Shown here piece after piece: positions 7,574 to 15,815 of a stretch of 64,000 nucleotides of DNA (position 1 is the stretch's first letter; the number at the start of each line of letters is the position of its first letter). Made by a program: the position numbers and the translations under genes. The DNA lies in NCBI RefSeq assembly GCF_001761325.1, contig NZ_CP017478.1, forward strand, positions 1,184,001 through 1,248,000, read 5' to 3'. Source of the stretch: Urechidicola croceus (GTDB lineage: Bacteria > Bacteroidota > Bacteroidia > Flavobacteriales > Flavobacteriaceae). Under the pieces are notes generated by a model, which was given only the letters and a program-made list of their open reading frames with translations, made no database searches and had not been told where the DNA came from.

Positions 7574-7588
7574 ACACCCAAGTTGGGT
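7574..7588. promoter_or_regulatory. Second copy of the ACACCCAAGTTGGGT palindrome
   Basis: ACACCCAAGTTGGGT repeats the motif of 7449-7463 exactly for 15 bases, 125 bases away. It lies immediately after the rteC stop codon. On the minus strand it is followed by a T-rich run, so a weak terminator is an alternative explanation. Confidence 0.45.
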
Positions 7589-7589
7589 A

Positions 7590-8459
7590 TTATTCGTCTG
7601 ATTCTATAATTTTATTTGTTAATGCTAGTTTTATTTTATCAATAAATTTAGTTTGATTTATTTTTCTTGATTTTATTTCTAAAAACGTTCTGTAATAATC
7701 ACCTAATTCTATTTTAAACATTTGCTCAAAAGCAGTTGCTAATTCTTTAATATCTGCTGTACCACTATTAATAACACCAGAACTATGTAGTGCATAAATG
7801 AGCTCAATTAAATCTGTTTTGTTACCAGTCCAAAATAATTTTGATTGGTTTTTAAAAGTGCCATAATTTGTTTCCATAGTATTCTTATTTTCTAACATAT
7901 CAATTTCTCTTTTTAAATAGACAATTAACATATCATAAGCCAATATTGTAGCAACAGTTGTATCGTGACTTGTAGAGAATTTATTATCTGTAAAAAAAGA
8001 AAGTGAATCTGGAAATAATCTTAAATCTATTTTACCTCTTATAAAATATTCTTCATCTAAAAACTGTGCACCTCTTCTGTAGTAATGATAAAACTCTAAA
8101 TTGTCATTAAAATAATCTTGTAGCTTATCAATGTGATTATAGAAATATTTAATTTGTGATTTGTTACTACTTCTTGGTCTCTTACTCTCTATGTTAAATA
8201 ATTTTACATAATAAATTAATTTACTAAATACATAAGGTTTAGAATTTTTAAAAAAGGATATTTCTTCATTTTTAGAAATATCATTAGACTTTAAAAACAA
8301 GGTTTTAATTTGTGCTAAAGCTCTTTTTGTTATTCTAATACCTTCTTCGGCTTTTTCAATAGCTCCTTCTGTTTCTTTTTCTAAAAAATCTAAATTATAG
8401 TCTAATTCTTCAATAATTTTTTCAATCTTTTTCAATTTTTTTAATGTGGGGAAAACCAT
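7590..8459 (-). CDS. rteC: RteC family regulator
   Basis: This 289-residue protein matches RteC, the regulator of excision in CTnDOT-type elements. It has an N-terminal coiled coil (KKLKKIEKIIEELDYNLDFLEKETEGAIEKAEEGI), a middle FYHYYRRGAQFLDEEYFIRG segment and a C-terminal TDLIELIYALHSSGVINSGTADIKELATAFEQMF helical domain. RteC activates the xis operon by binding upstream DNA, and here the next gene downstream is an excisionase-like HTH gene behind a palindrome. The start ATG at 8457-8459 lies inside one arm of a 9-bp inverted repeat. No two-component pair (RteA/RteB) is present, which differs from CTnDOT. Confidence 0.8.
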   Translation of the reverse strand: MVFPTLKKLKKIEKIIEELDYNLDFLEKETEGAIEKAEEGIRITKRALAQIKTLFLKSNDISKNEEISFFKNSKPYVFSKLIYYVKLFNIESKRPRSSNKSQIKYFYNHIDKLQDYFNDNLEFYHYYRRGAQFLDEEYFIRGKIDLRLFPDSLSFFTDNKFSTSHDTTVATILAYDMLIVYLKREIDMLENKNTMETNYGTFKNQSKLFWTGNKTDLIELIYALHSSGVINSGTADIKELATAFEQMFKIELGDYYRTFLEIKSRKINQTKFIDKIKLALTNKIIESDE

Positions 8460-8483
8460 TCTATCATGAGTTAAAATGGTTTT
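8452..8483. promoter_or_regulatory. 9-bp inverted repeat covering the rteC start codon
   Basis: AAAACCATT (8452-8460) pairs perfectly with AATGGTTTT (8475-8483). On the minus strand the rteC ATG is in the distal arm, so a folded transcript would hide the start. Alternatively it is the terminator of the HMA lipoprotein gene, which ends at 8498, since an arm ending in TTTT follows. Confidence 0.5.
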
Positions 8484-8497
8484 AATTATTACTCTAT

Positions 8498-8896
8498 TTA
8501 TTGGTTCATTTGCATACTATGATCATATTTACAACAACCTGGTAAATCTTTATAGGCTTCTTCACTTCCTGCAACTTTTTCGGTGTCGTAACCTGAAGCT
8601 GCTATTGCTTTATGAATTGCCATTGCATCCGTTTTTGAATCATCAAAAGAGACATCAATTTTCTTTTTATCGACATCCCAATTCGCACTTGCAACGCCTT
8701 CAACACCGTTAGCTGCTTTTTCGATAGTGTTTTTACACATTCCGCAATTTCCTCTTACACCAAAAGACAGGTCTGTCATTGCCATATCTTTTGATATTTC
8801 AGTAGTTGTGGTTTCTGTTTCTTTTTTAGTTTCGTTTTTACAACTTGTTAAACCTAATGCTGCTATTACAGCCAAACTTAAAATTACTTTCTTCAT
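8498..8896 (-). CDS. Heavy-metal-associated (HMA) domain lipoprotein
   Basis: This 132-residue protein has a lipoprotein signal peptide ending GLTSC (Cys19), a Glu/Thr-rich linker and an HMA domain with GNCGMCKNTIEKAA, whose metal-binding cysteines are Cys51 and Cys54. The C-terminus adds PGCCKYDHSMQMNQ, a Cys/His/Met-rich tail that suits Cu(I). It is probably anchored in the periplasm as a copper chaperone or sponge, like a lipid-anchored CopZ/MerP. It is the last gene of the copper cluster, downstream of the CusB-type adaptor. Confidence 0.8.
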   Translation of the reverse strand: MKKVILSLAVIAALGLTSCKNETKKETETTTTEISKDMAMTDLSFGVRGNCGMCKNTIEKAANGVEGVASANWDVDKKKIDVSFDDSKTDAMAIHKAIAASGYDTEKVAGSEEAYKDLPGCCKYDHSMQMNQ

Positions 8897-8932
8897 TGTT
8901 TTAAAATTTAATTGTTATTACTTGATTTATTA

Positions 8933-10711
8933 TTATTCTATTACTTGTTTTACTTCTCCACAGGTTAGCATTGCTTCACCAAAATATGGATTGATTACTT
9001 TTTCTTCTTTACTCAACCAATAAGCACCATTGTTGTTATCTGCCATTGGACAAAATTCTACATACACTTTTTCATTGACACCAAATAATTGAACCGCATT
9101 GATTAGATGCGATGATAAATGCTTGAAATGGTCTCTTTGAGCCTTTATATCAGAGGTTTTAGAAATAGAGGTCGCAGAAGATTGTATTTCTTTTACTAAT
9201 GACATCCAATGTGTATGAGCATTATTGTCTGATAATAATTTCATATCCACTTTACTTAAATTGTTTAATAAACTTGTTGCATTAACTGAAGTATTTTTTG
9301 AATCTTCTTTAACTAAAGCATCTTTTAAATTGATATAGTCATTGTAAACAACTTTTAGTTGTTCTTGAAATTTCTCTGATACTGTCAATCTTTCGTTCAT
9401 ATTAGTATGGCCACTTTCTTTTTTTAATACATTATTATCCATTCCTAAATGTCCTTCGTGACCAGTCATTACTTTGCCGCCATCTTTATTCATCATTGAT
9501 TTTTTACCTTGTAATTGAGCTGCTGCATCAACCGTAAAAGTTCCGTTAGTTACGATTTCATTTCCAACAAATAATCCTTCTAAAACTTCATATTCATTAC
9601 CAATTTGATTACCTAAAACAACTTCACGCATTTCAAAAACGGTTTGGTCTGGATTGGTTTTTAAATAGACAACAGAACGCTCACCTGTCCAAAGTACAGC
9701 AGATGCTGGGATTGTTAACACTTCATCATTACTACCTGTAACTCGTTCAATATTTGCGGTTACAAACATTCCTGGTTTAATTACATCGTTTTTGTTATTA
9801 AGCACCACACGTAAGGTTACTGTTCTTGTTTTGGTATTTAATATTGGTTCAATGAAATCTACTTTCCCTTTAAATTCCTTATTAGCATAAGCGTTTGTAG
9901 TCACTAAAACTTCTTGTCCCTTTTTAAATAAATCGATTTGATTTTCATAGACATCAAAGTTTGCCCAAACCGTATTGAGATTTGCAATTTTAAGCAATGG
10001 TTGACCTTGTTTGATGTAGTCGCCTTGTTCTACTAATTTTTCGGTAACTGTTCCTGAAACGGTTGCATAAACTGGAAAGTTTTCTTTTACTTTTCCAGTT
10101 TCTTCAATCTGATTGATTTGATTGTCAGAGAGCTTCCATAATTTTAATTTATTACGAACTGCCTTATATAATGCAGGTTGTGATTCCTTTAATGATGAAG
10201 CTGTAATCAATTCTTGTTGTGCTGCATACAATTCTGGCGAATAAATGGTTGCTAATAATTGACCTTTACGAACTTCCTCGCCTGTAAAACTGACATTCAA
10301 ACGTTCAATTCTACCCGAAAAATAACTTACTTGTACTGCATTAGCTTCTTCATTTTCAGCAATTTTACCTGATAATTTAATGGTGTTGCCATCAACATTA
10401 CCTTTGCCGACTATGGTTGTTTGGATATTGGCTAATGCTATCGCATTTTCAGTTAACTTAAATTGGTCTGCTAATAAACCATCTGAACTATTTGCTGCAG
10501 GAATTAAATCCATACCGCAGATAGGACAATCGCCTGGTTCTGGTTGCATAATTTGTGGATGCATAGAACACGTCCACATTTGATTGGTTTCTGCAACCTT
10601 ATCGTGATTATGGTCTGTTTCTTCTTTTGATGAACCACCGAAAAGCAACCATCCTAAAAGAACACCTGTTATGAGCAAACCAACGTATATTACTATTTTG
10701 TTATTTTTCAT
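8933..10711 (-). CDS. cusB: Efflux RND periplasmic adaptor (CusB type) with metal-binding and DUF3347 domains
   Basis: This 592-residue protein has an N-terminal membrane anchor (residues 7-24), a heavy-metal-binding module WTCSMHPQIM...GDCPICGMDLIP (Cys48, Met50, His51, Cys62, Cys65), then the barrel-sandwich and beta-barrel domains of membrane fusion proteins (GRIERLNVSFTGEEVRKGQ, VSGTVTEKLVEQGDYIKQG). A DUF3347 domain covers about residues 445-590 and ends with FCPMADNNNGAYWLS. It should link the CusA pump to the TolC-type channel and hand over Cu(I)/Ag(I). It overlaps the DUF305 gene by 11 bases. Confidence 0.85.
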   Translation of the reverse strand: MKNNKIVIYVGLLITGVLLGWLLFGGSSKEETDHNHDKVAETNQMWTCSMHPQIMQPEPGDCPICGMDLIPAANSSDGLLADQFKLTENAIALANIQTTIVGKGNVDGNTIKLSGKIAENEEANAVQVSYFSGRIERLNVSFTGEEVRKGQLLATIYSPELYAAQQELITASSLKESQPALYKAVRNKLKLWKLSDNQINQIEETGKVKENFPVYATVSGTVTEKLVEQGDYIKQGQPLLKIANLNTVWANFDVYENQIDLFKKGQEVLVTTNAYANKEFKGKVDFIEPILNTKTRTVTLRVVLNNKNDVIKPGMFVTANIERVTGSNDEVLTIPASAVLWTGERSVVYLKTNPDQTVFEMREVVLGNQIGNEYEVLEGLFVGNEIVTNGTFTVDAAAQLQGKKSMMNKDGGKVMTGHEGHLGMDNNVLKKESGHTNMNERLTVSEKFQEQLKVVYNDYINLKDALVKEDSKNTSVNATSLLNNLSKVDMKLLSDNNAHTHWMSLVKEIQSSATSISKTSDIKAQRDHFKHLSSHLINAVQLFGVNEKVYVEFCPMADNNNGAYWLSKEEKVINPYFGEAMLTCGEVKQVIE

Positions 10712-11192
10712 TTTCTAATCGTTTTATCATTGCTTTCATTTCTTCAATTTCCTTCTTCTGTGCTTTTATAATATCATCTGCCAACTTTTTGACCTCTGGG
10801 TCTTTTATATCAGCTCTTTCACTGGTTAAGATTGCTATGGAATGATGTGGTATCATACCTTTCATCCACAATATATCTCCAACTGTTGATTTTTGGTCAC
10901 GTACTAATCCTAAAGCTCCAAGAAAAAGTACTACACTACCTATAACAATTCCCAAATTCTTCTTTTTATTCTTATACATATTCCTCATAAAGAAAAACAT
11001 AATTAATGCCATTGTCGAGATGCCTAAACAAACCATATAGAATCTTGTAAGACTAAACCAAACGTGGTCAAACTCATATGTATTGAGATACATAGTGATG
11101 TACATTGCAACAAAAGATGCTCCTAACATTAAGAAAAATTTTGTATAGTTGCTCATTCCTTTTTCATTGTTTTTGTATCCTTGTGTGTTCAT
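10701..11192 (-). CDS. DUF305 domain membrane protein
   Basis: This 163-residue protein has three predicted membrane segments (about residues 19-36, 50-69, 80-97) and a short DUF305 domain with MKGMIPHHSIAILTSERA (His116, His117), ending in a Lys/Glu-rich coiled coil. DUF305 proteins accompany copper resistance genes, and the His/Met motif may bind metal outside the membrane; the mechanism is not known. It lies between copA and the adaptor gene in the same direction. Met13 is an alternative start. Confidence 0.8.
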   Translation of the reverse strand: MNTQGYKNNEKGMSNYTKFFLMLGASFVAMYITMYLNTYEFDHVWFSLTRFYMVCLGISTMALIMFFFMRNMYKNKKKNLGIVIGSVVLFLGALGLVRDQKSTVGDILWMKGMIPHHSIAILTSERADIKDPEVKKLADDIIKAQKKEIEEMKAMIKRLENEK

Positions 11193-11211
11193 AATATTTT
11201 GATTTTAATGG

Positions 11212-13935
11212 TTAAACTTTTATTGTTCTTAATCGTAGTGCATTACCTATAACCGAAACAGAGCTAAAACTCATTGCTAAAGCTGCTATCATTGGCGAGA
11301 GTAGTATTCCGAAGAACGGAAACAACACACCTGCTGCAATAGGTACTCCTAATGTGTTATAAATAAGTGCAAAAAATAGATTTTGCTTAATATTCTTCAT
11401 TACGGAATGACTTAAATTTTTAGCCTTTACAATGCCGTGTAAATCACCTTTTACAAGCGTTATCATTGCACTTTCTATCGCCACATCTGTTCCAGTACCC
11501 ATTGCAATACCTATATCACTTTTTGCCAATGCTGGTGCATCATTAATACCATCACCTGCCATAGCAACCACTTTTCCTTTTTCTTGCAGTTTCTCTACTT
11601 CTTTGAGTTTATCTTCTGGTAGCATACTGGTTTTGAAATCTGCCAAATTAAGTTCTGAAGCTACTGCTTGTGCGGTATCGTGATTATCGCCTGTAAGCAT
11701 TATAACATCAATGCCTTTATCTTGAAGTGTTTTAATTGCTTTGGCACTTGTTTCTTTTATTTTATCTCCAATAACAACATAGCCAACAACGGTTTTATCT
11801 ATCGACAAATAAGAAACTGTCTTACCTTGTTTTTGGTAAGATTTAGCTTCGTCTTTCATTTTAGAAGTAATATCTGCTTTGGCATATTCCATCATTTTAG
11901 GATTTCCTAATGCTAATTTTTTATCACTTATTATAGCTTCAACACCTTTTCCTGTAACAGCACTAAAGTTTTCAGATTTTATTATTTCAGCATTATGCTC
12001 TTTTCCATATTTAACTGTCGCTTCGGCTAATGGGTGTTCGCTATTGGTATTTAATGAAACGATGTATTGTAGTATCTCTTTTTCGCTTAAAGCATCATTA
12101 AAAGCACCAACTGTTTCTACTGTTGGTTTGCCTTCGGTAATCGTACCAGTTTTATCTACTATTAAAGTATCAACCTTATCCATTTTTTCAAGAGCTTCTG
12201 CATTTTTAATCAATACACCATTTTGAGCACCTTTTCCCACACCAACCATTACAGACATTGGTGTTGCTAAACCTAAAGCACAAGGACACGCAATGATTAG
12301 TACTGCAATTGCATTCACAAACGCATACACATAAACTGGTTCTGGACCCCAAATTGTCCAAACAATAAATGTGATAATAGAAATAAGAACTACAACTGGT
12401 ACAAAATAACCTGATACCTTATCTGCTAAATTCTGAATAGGTGCGCGACTTCTACTGGCATCATTAACCATATGAATGATTTGTGAGAGTAACGTATCAC
12501 TTCCTACTTTTTCCGCTTTCATCAAGAATGATTGATTCCCATTAATTGTTCCGCTACTTACTTTATCTTCTTGAGATTTGTTTACAGGAATAGGTTCTCC
12601 TGTAATCATAGATTCGTCAATGGTTGTTTCGCCTTCAGTTATCACACCATCTACAGGAATTTTATCACCTGGTTTTACTTTTAGAATATCATTTAATTCT
12701 ATCTTATTTATACTGACTTCAACTTCTTCTCCATCAACAATTTTTATTGCTTTATTAGGTGCTAACTTTAATAATTCTTTTACTGCCGAATTGGTTTTGC
12801 TATGTGCACGAGCTTCCAATAATTGACCTAATAACACTAAGGTTAGAATAACCGTTGCTGCTTCAAAATAGACGTGTACTGCACCTGACTCTGTTTTAAA
12901 TTGCTCTGGAAAAACATCAGGTATAAGCATCCCAACTACACTAAATAGCCAAGCAACACCAGCACCAATCCCAATGAGTGTAAACATATTAAGGTTCCAC
13001 GTTTTAATACTTTTGTAAGCACGTTCAAAAAACATCCAAGTAGCATAGAATACAACTGGAATGGATAAAGCAAACTGAATCCAATTCCAATATTTTTGTT
13101 CCATTATATCGTACAATGGATTGTTATTGAGCATTTCGCTCATTGCGATTATAAAAATTGGGAAAGTGAAAACGGATGCTATCCAAAACTTTTTCAATAG
13201 TTTTTTATAGGTTTTTTCTTCCGCTGATGCTTCAGGTTTCAATGGCACTAAATCCATACCGCAAATAGGACAAGAGCCCTCTTCATCTTTTACAACTTCT
13301 GGATGCATAGGACACGTCCATTGCTGTTTGTTTGTTGTGGTTAGACTTACTTCTTCGACTAAATCCATACCACAAACAGGACAGTCTCCTGGCTCATCGT
13401 AGGTTTTGTCACCTTCACAATGCATAGGACAATAAAATGTTCCTGTACCTTGTACTTCTGGTTTTGTTTTTTTCTCTTTATTAGCATCAGGTCTTTGACC
13501 TGCTTTAAAAATGCTATATGTACCACCATCTTTTTCTAAAACCTCTTGAAACTTTTCAATTGGTATTTCTGGTTTCATATCTATAGTAGCTTCGGCATTT
13601 TTTAAATCAACTGAAACGCTTTGTACACCTTCAACAGAAGAAAGTGTTTTTACTACGTGAGCTTTACAGCCATTACAGGTCATCCCATTAACTGGAAAAG
13701 TTCTTGTGATTAAGCCATTACCTTTATCTGGATGAATATGATATTTTGCTTTTTTTTCTTGTAGCGATTTTTCAAAATTGTCTATTGAAATATGCGCTGT
13801 CATTTCTATGGTTGCTGTTGATGTTTCAAAATCAATCTCCACATTTTCTACTCCTTCCACTTCTGACAAAGCATTATTAACAGTTCTCATACATCCTTTG
13901 CAGGTCATTCCTTGAATTTGATATTTGTGTTTCAT
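11212..13935 (-). CDS. copA: Copper-translocating P-type ATPase CopA
   Basis: This 907-residue P1B-1 ATPase exports Cu(I)/Ag(I) from the cytoplasm. It has two N-terminal HMA domains (Cys12/Cys15 and Cys87/Cys90 in GMTCKGC and GMTCNGC), then two heavy-metal-binding modules (Cys169 to Cys188 and Cys208 to Cys225, each ending GMDLV). The ATPase core follows with TGE (445-447), CPC (550-552) and the phosphorylation site DKTGT at Asp594, then GDGINDAPAL. It is longer than E. coli CopA (about 830) because of the two added modules. It is located between the HMA-AraC regulator and the DUF305 gene. Confidence 0.93.
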   Translation of the reverse strand: MKHKYQIQGMTCKGCMRTVNNALSEVEGVENVEIDFETSTATIEMTAHISIDNFEKSLQEKKAKYHIHPDKGNGLITRTFPVNGMTCNGCKAHVVKTLSSVEGVQSVSVDLKNAEATIDMKPEIPIEKFQEVLEKDGGTYSIFKAGQRPDANKEKKTKPEVQGTGTFYCPMHCEGDKTYDEPGDCPVCGMDLVEEVSLTTTNKQQWTCPMHPEVVKDEEGSCPICGMDLVPLKPEASAEEKTYKKLLKKFWIASVFTFPIFIIAMSEMLNNNPLYDIMEQKYWNWIQFALSIPVVFYATWMFFERAYKSIKTWNLNMFTLIGIGAGVAWLFSVVGMLIPDVFPEQFKTESGAVHVYFEAATVILTLVLLGQLLEARAHSKTNSAVKELLKLAPNKAIKIVDGEEVEVSINKIELNDILKVKPGDKIPVDGVITEGETTIDESMITGEPIPVNKSQEDKVSSGTINGNQSFLMKAEKVGSDTLLSQIIHMVNDASRSRAPIQNLADKVSGYFVPVVVLISIITFIVWTIWGPEPVYVYAFVNAIAVLIIACPCALGLATPMSVMVGVGKGAQNGVLIKNAEALEKMDKVDTLIVDKTGTITEGKPTVETVGAFNDALSEKEILQYIVSLNTNSEHPLAEATVKYGKEHNAEIIKSENFSAVTGKGVEAIISDKKLALGNPKMMEYAKADITSKMKDEAKSYQKQGKTVSYLSIDKTVVGYVVIGDKIKETSAKAIKTLQDKGIDVIMLTGDNHDTAQAVASELNLADFKTSMLPEDKLKEVEKLQEKGKVVAMAGDGINDAPALAKSDIGIAMGTGTDVAIESAMITLVKGDLHGIVKAKNLSHSVMKNIKQNLFFALIYNTLGVPIAAGVLFPFFGILLSPMIAALAMSFSSVSVIGNALRLRTIKV

Positions 13936-14012
13936 TTTTTCATTTTTTAAAAGTTTAACTCACAAAGTTATTTTGACTGCATACTTTAAGCTTTTCTAAT
14001 ATGGGATACTTT

Positions 14013-14570
14013 TTATACAATTTTGTCCAAAGTTTTTCTGGCATCAATTTGTAAGCTCTTATAATCTGTCATAGACATACCTGTTATTTGTTTAAACTGT
14101 TTTGCTAAATGACTACTATTTTTATAATTTAAAGTGTAAGCGATTTCTGAAAAATTTAGTTTTTGCATTTGAATTAATTCTTTTGCCTTTTCAATTTTTA
14201 GATTGATGGAATACTTCTCTATTGTTATTCCTTCGTTTTTACTAAATGTTTTACTAAATGTTGTGTAACTTTTTCCTATCTCATTTTCGAGATAGGTTAC
14301 AATTGTGTTGTCATTACTATTTTCTACATACTGAATTAGTTTTACCTTGATTTTTTCAATCAATGTATCTACTGGGTCTTTAATTAGTTCAAAACCTAAA
14401 TCATTTAGCTGTTCCTCAAGTTTTTGATAGTTTATCTCTACATTTTCATCAATTGTGATTTTACCAAGTTGTATGCTTTTTACTTCAATATTTTGATTAT
14501 TGAATACATTAAGAATCGCCATTTTACAACGGTTACATACCATATTTTTAATGAATAATGTATGTGTCAT
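14013..14570 (-). CDS. HMA-AraC fusion: metal-sensing transcriptional regulator
   Basis: This 185-residue protein starts with an HMA-like domain (MTHTLFIKNMVCNRCKMAIL, Cys12 and Cys15) and ends with an AraC-type DNA-binding domain (KAKELIQMQKLNFSEIAYTLNYKNSSHLAKQFKQITGMSMTDYK). The fusion suggests that copper binding at the N-terminus controls DNA binding. It lies four bases downstream of the TolC-type gene and upstream of copA, so it could autoregulate the copper operon. The metal and the direction of control (activator or repressor) are inferred. Confidence 0.85.
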   Translation of the reverse strand: MTHTLFIKNMVCNRCKMAILNVFNNQNIEVKSIQLGKITIDENVEINYQKLEEQLNDLGFELIKDPVDTLIEKIKVKLIQYVENSNDNTIVTYLENEIGKSYTTFSKTFSKNEGITIEKYSINLKIEKAKELIQMQKLNFSEIAYTLNYKNSSHLAKQFKQITGMSMTDYKSLQIDARKTLDKIV

Positions 14571-14573
14571 TAT

Positions 14574-15815
14574 CTACTGAATTAAATAGTTAATAATTGT
14601 GCTTTGCACATAGTAGCCCTTAATAGACTCTATTTGGTTCATTTGAAACTTTAGTTTCAATTCCTGAATATCCAAAACATCATTAAAGTCAATCGTACCT
14701 GTTTCGTAACTTTTGATTAAGATGTCCTCTGCATCTTTAGCTTGTTTTAAATTCTTGGTTTGCGTAGCATAACTTATTCTTGCCGAAATACGCTCATTAA
14801 TCGCTTTACTTAATAGCGTTTTCAAAGTGTTTAATCGTTCTTGTTTTTGAGCTGTTATTTCTTGCTGTTCTAACTCATTTTGCTTGGTTTGGGATTTATA
14901 TTTTTTATTAAAAATTGGGATTGACACCGAAACCATAGGCATTACAATATCTTTACCGTTATCCGAGAAATTCATATCTGGTCTTTCGGAAACATTGATA
15001 TAGTCTAATCCAAAACCAATCATAGGACTGCTTTCTTTTTGGTTTAATAATTCTGATTGTTCTATGGATTGAAATAGTTTATCATACTTCAACAATTCAG
15101 GATGTAATGCTAAATTTTCAGTAACGATTTCAAAATCTTCTATTGGAATGGTTAAGCTATCTACCACAGTAACAGCAATATCATTTTCTCTATTCAAAAG
15201 ATTATTAAGATTCGTTTGTTCTGCTAAAAACTGTTGACTTAAAACATCTTTTAGTTGTTGCATTTCGTTTTGACGCATTTGCAATCGCAACACATCTACA
15301 GCAGATGCTTTACCAACCTCAACAGATGTTAGTGCTAATGTCTCATAGGTTTCCAATAGTTTAATGTTTTCTGTTAGCACCCTTTGTTTCGCTTTGTTAG
15401 CGTATAAATTATAATAGGATTGTGATACAGAAGCCATCAATTTTCGCTTTGCAATAACAATGTCCTCATATTTTGCATCGGCTAACGAACTCACATAATT
15501 TTCTCTTGATGTAATTGTGCCAAACCACGGTAACATTTGTTTAGCCGTTACTTTAAATCGTTGCGCTCCTGTTCTCGTTTCTGGTTCGCTCACAAAGTAA
15601 CCTACACCAAATTCAGTATTTGGAAGAGTATTTACTTCGTTAATTTTCTCGGAAGCAATATTATATTGCAATTCAAGTTTTTGAATTTCTGGATTGTTTT
15701 TTAATGCCTGCTCAATAAGTACATTTAATTCTTGTGTGTTTCCTTTAAGAAAAAAGAATAGAGAACAAAGAATAAAAACTTTTTTTGATATGTTATATTT
15801 ATTAAAATTCTTCAT
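14574..15815 (-). CDS. TolC family outer-membrane channel (CusC type)
   Basis: I choose the ATG at 15815 (MKNFNKYNISKKVFILCSL). It gives a normal signal peptide ending KGNTQ and an A-rich leader, whereas the longer frame to 15881 only overlaps cusA. The 413-residue protein shows outer-membrane efflux repeats with long helices (LNVLIEQALKNNPEIQKLELQYNIASEKINEV; YETGTIDFNDVLDIQELKLK). It should form the outer-membrane exit duct for the adjacent CusA pump. It overlaps the cusA stop by 14 bases. Confidence 0.85.
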   Translation of the reverse strand: MKNFNKYNISKKVFILCSLFFFLKGNTQELNVLIEQALKNNPEIQKLELQYNIASEKINEVNTLPNTEFGVGYFVSEPETRTGAQRFKVTAKQMLPWFGTITSRENYVSSLADAKYEDIVIAKRKLMASVSQSYYNLYANKAKQRVLTENIKLLETYETLALTSVEVGKASAVDVLRLQMRQNEMQQLKDVLSQQFLAEQTNLNNLLNRENDIAVTVVDSLTIPIEDFEIVTENLALHPELLKYDKLFQSIEQSELLNQKESSPMIGFGLDYINVSERPDMNFSDNGKDIVMPMVSVSIPIFNKKYKSQTKQNELEQQEITAQKQERLNTLKTLLSKAINERISARISYATQTKNLKQAKDAEDILIKSYETGTIDFNDVLDIQELKLKFQMNQIESIKGYYVQSTIINYLIQ

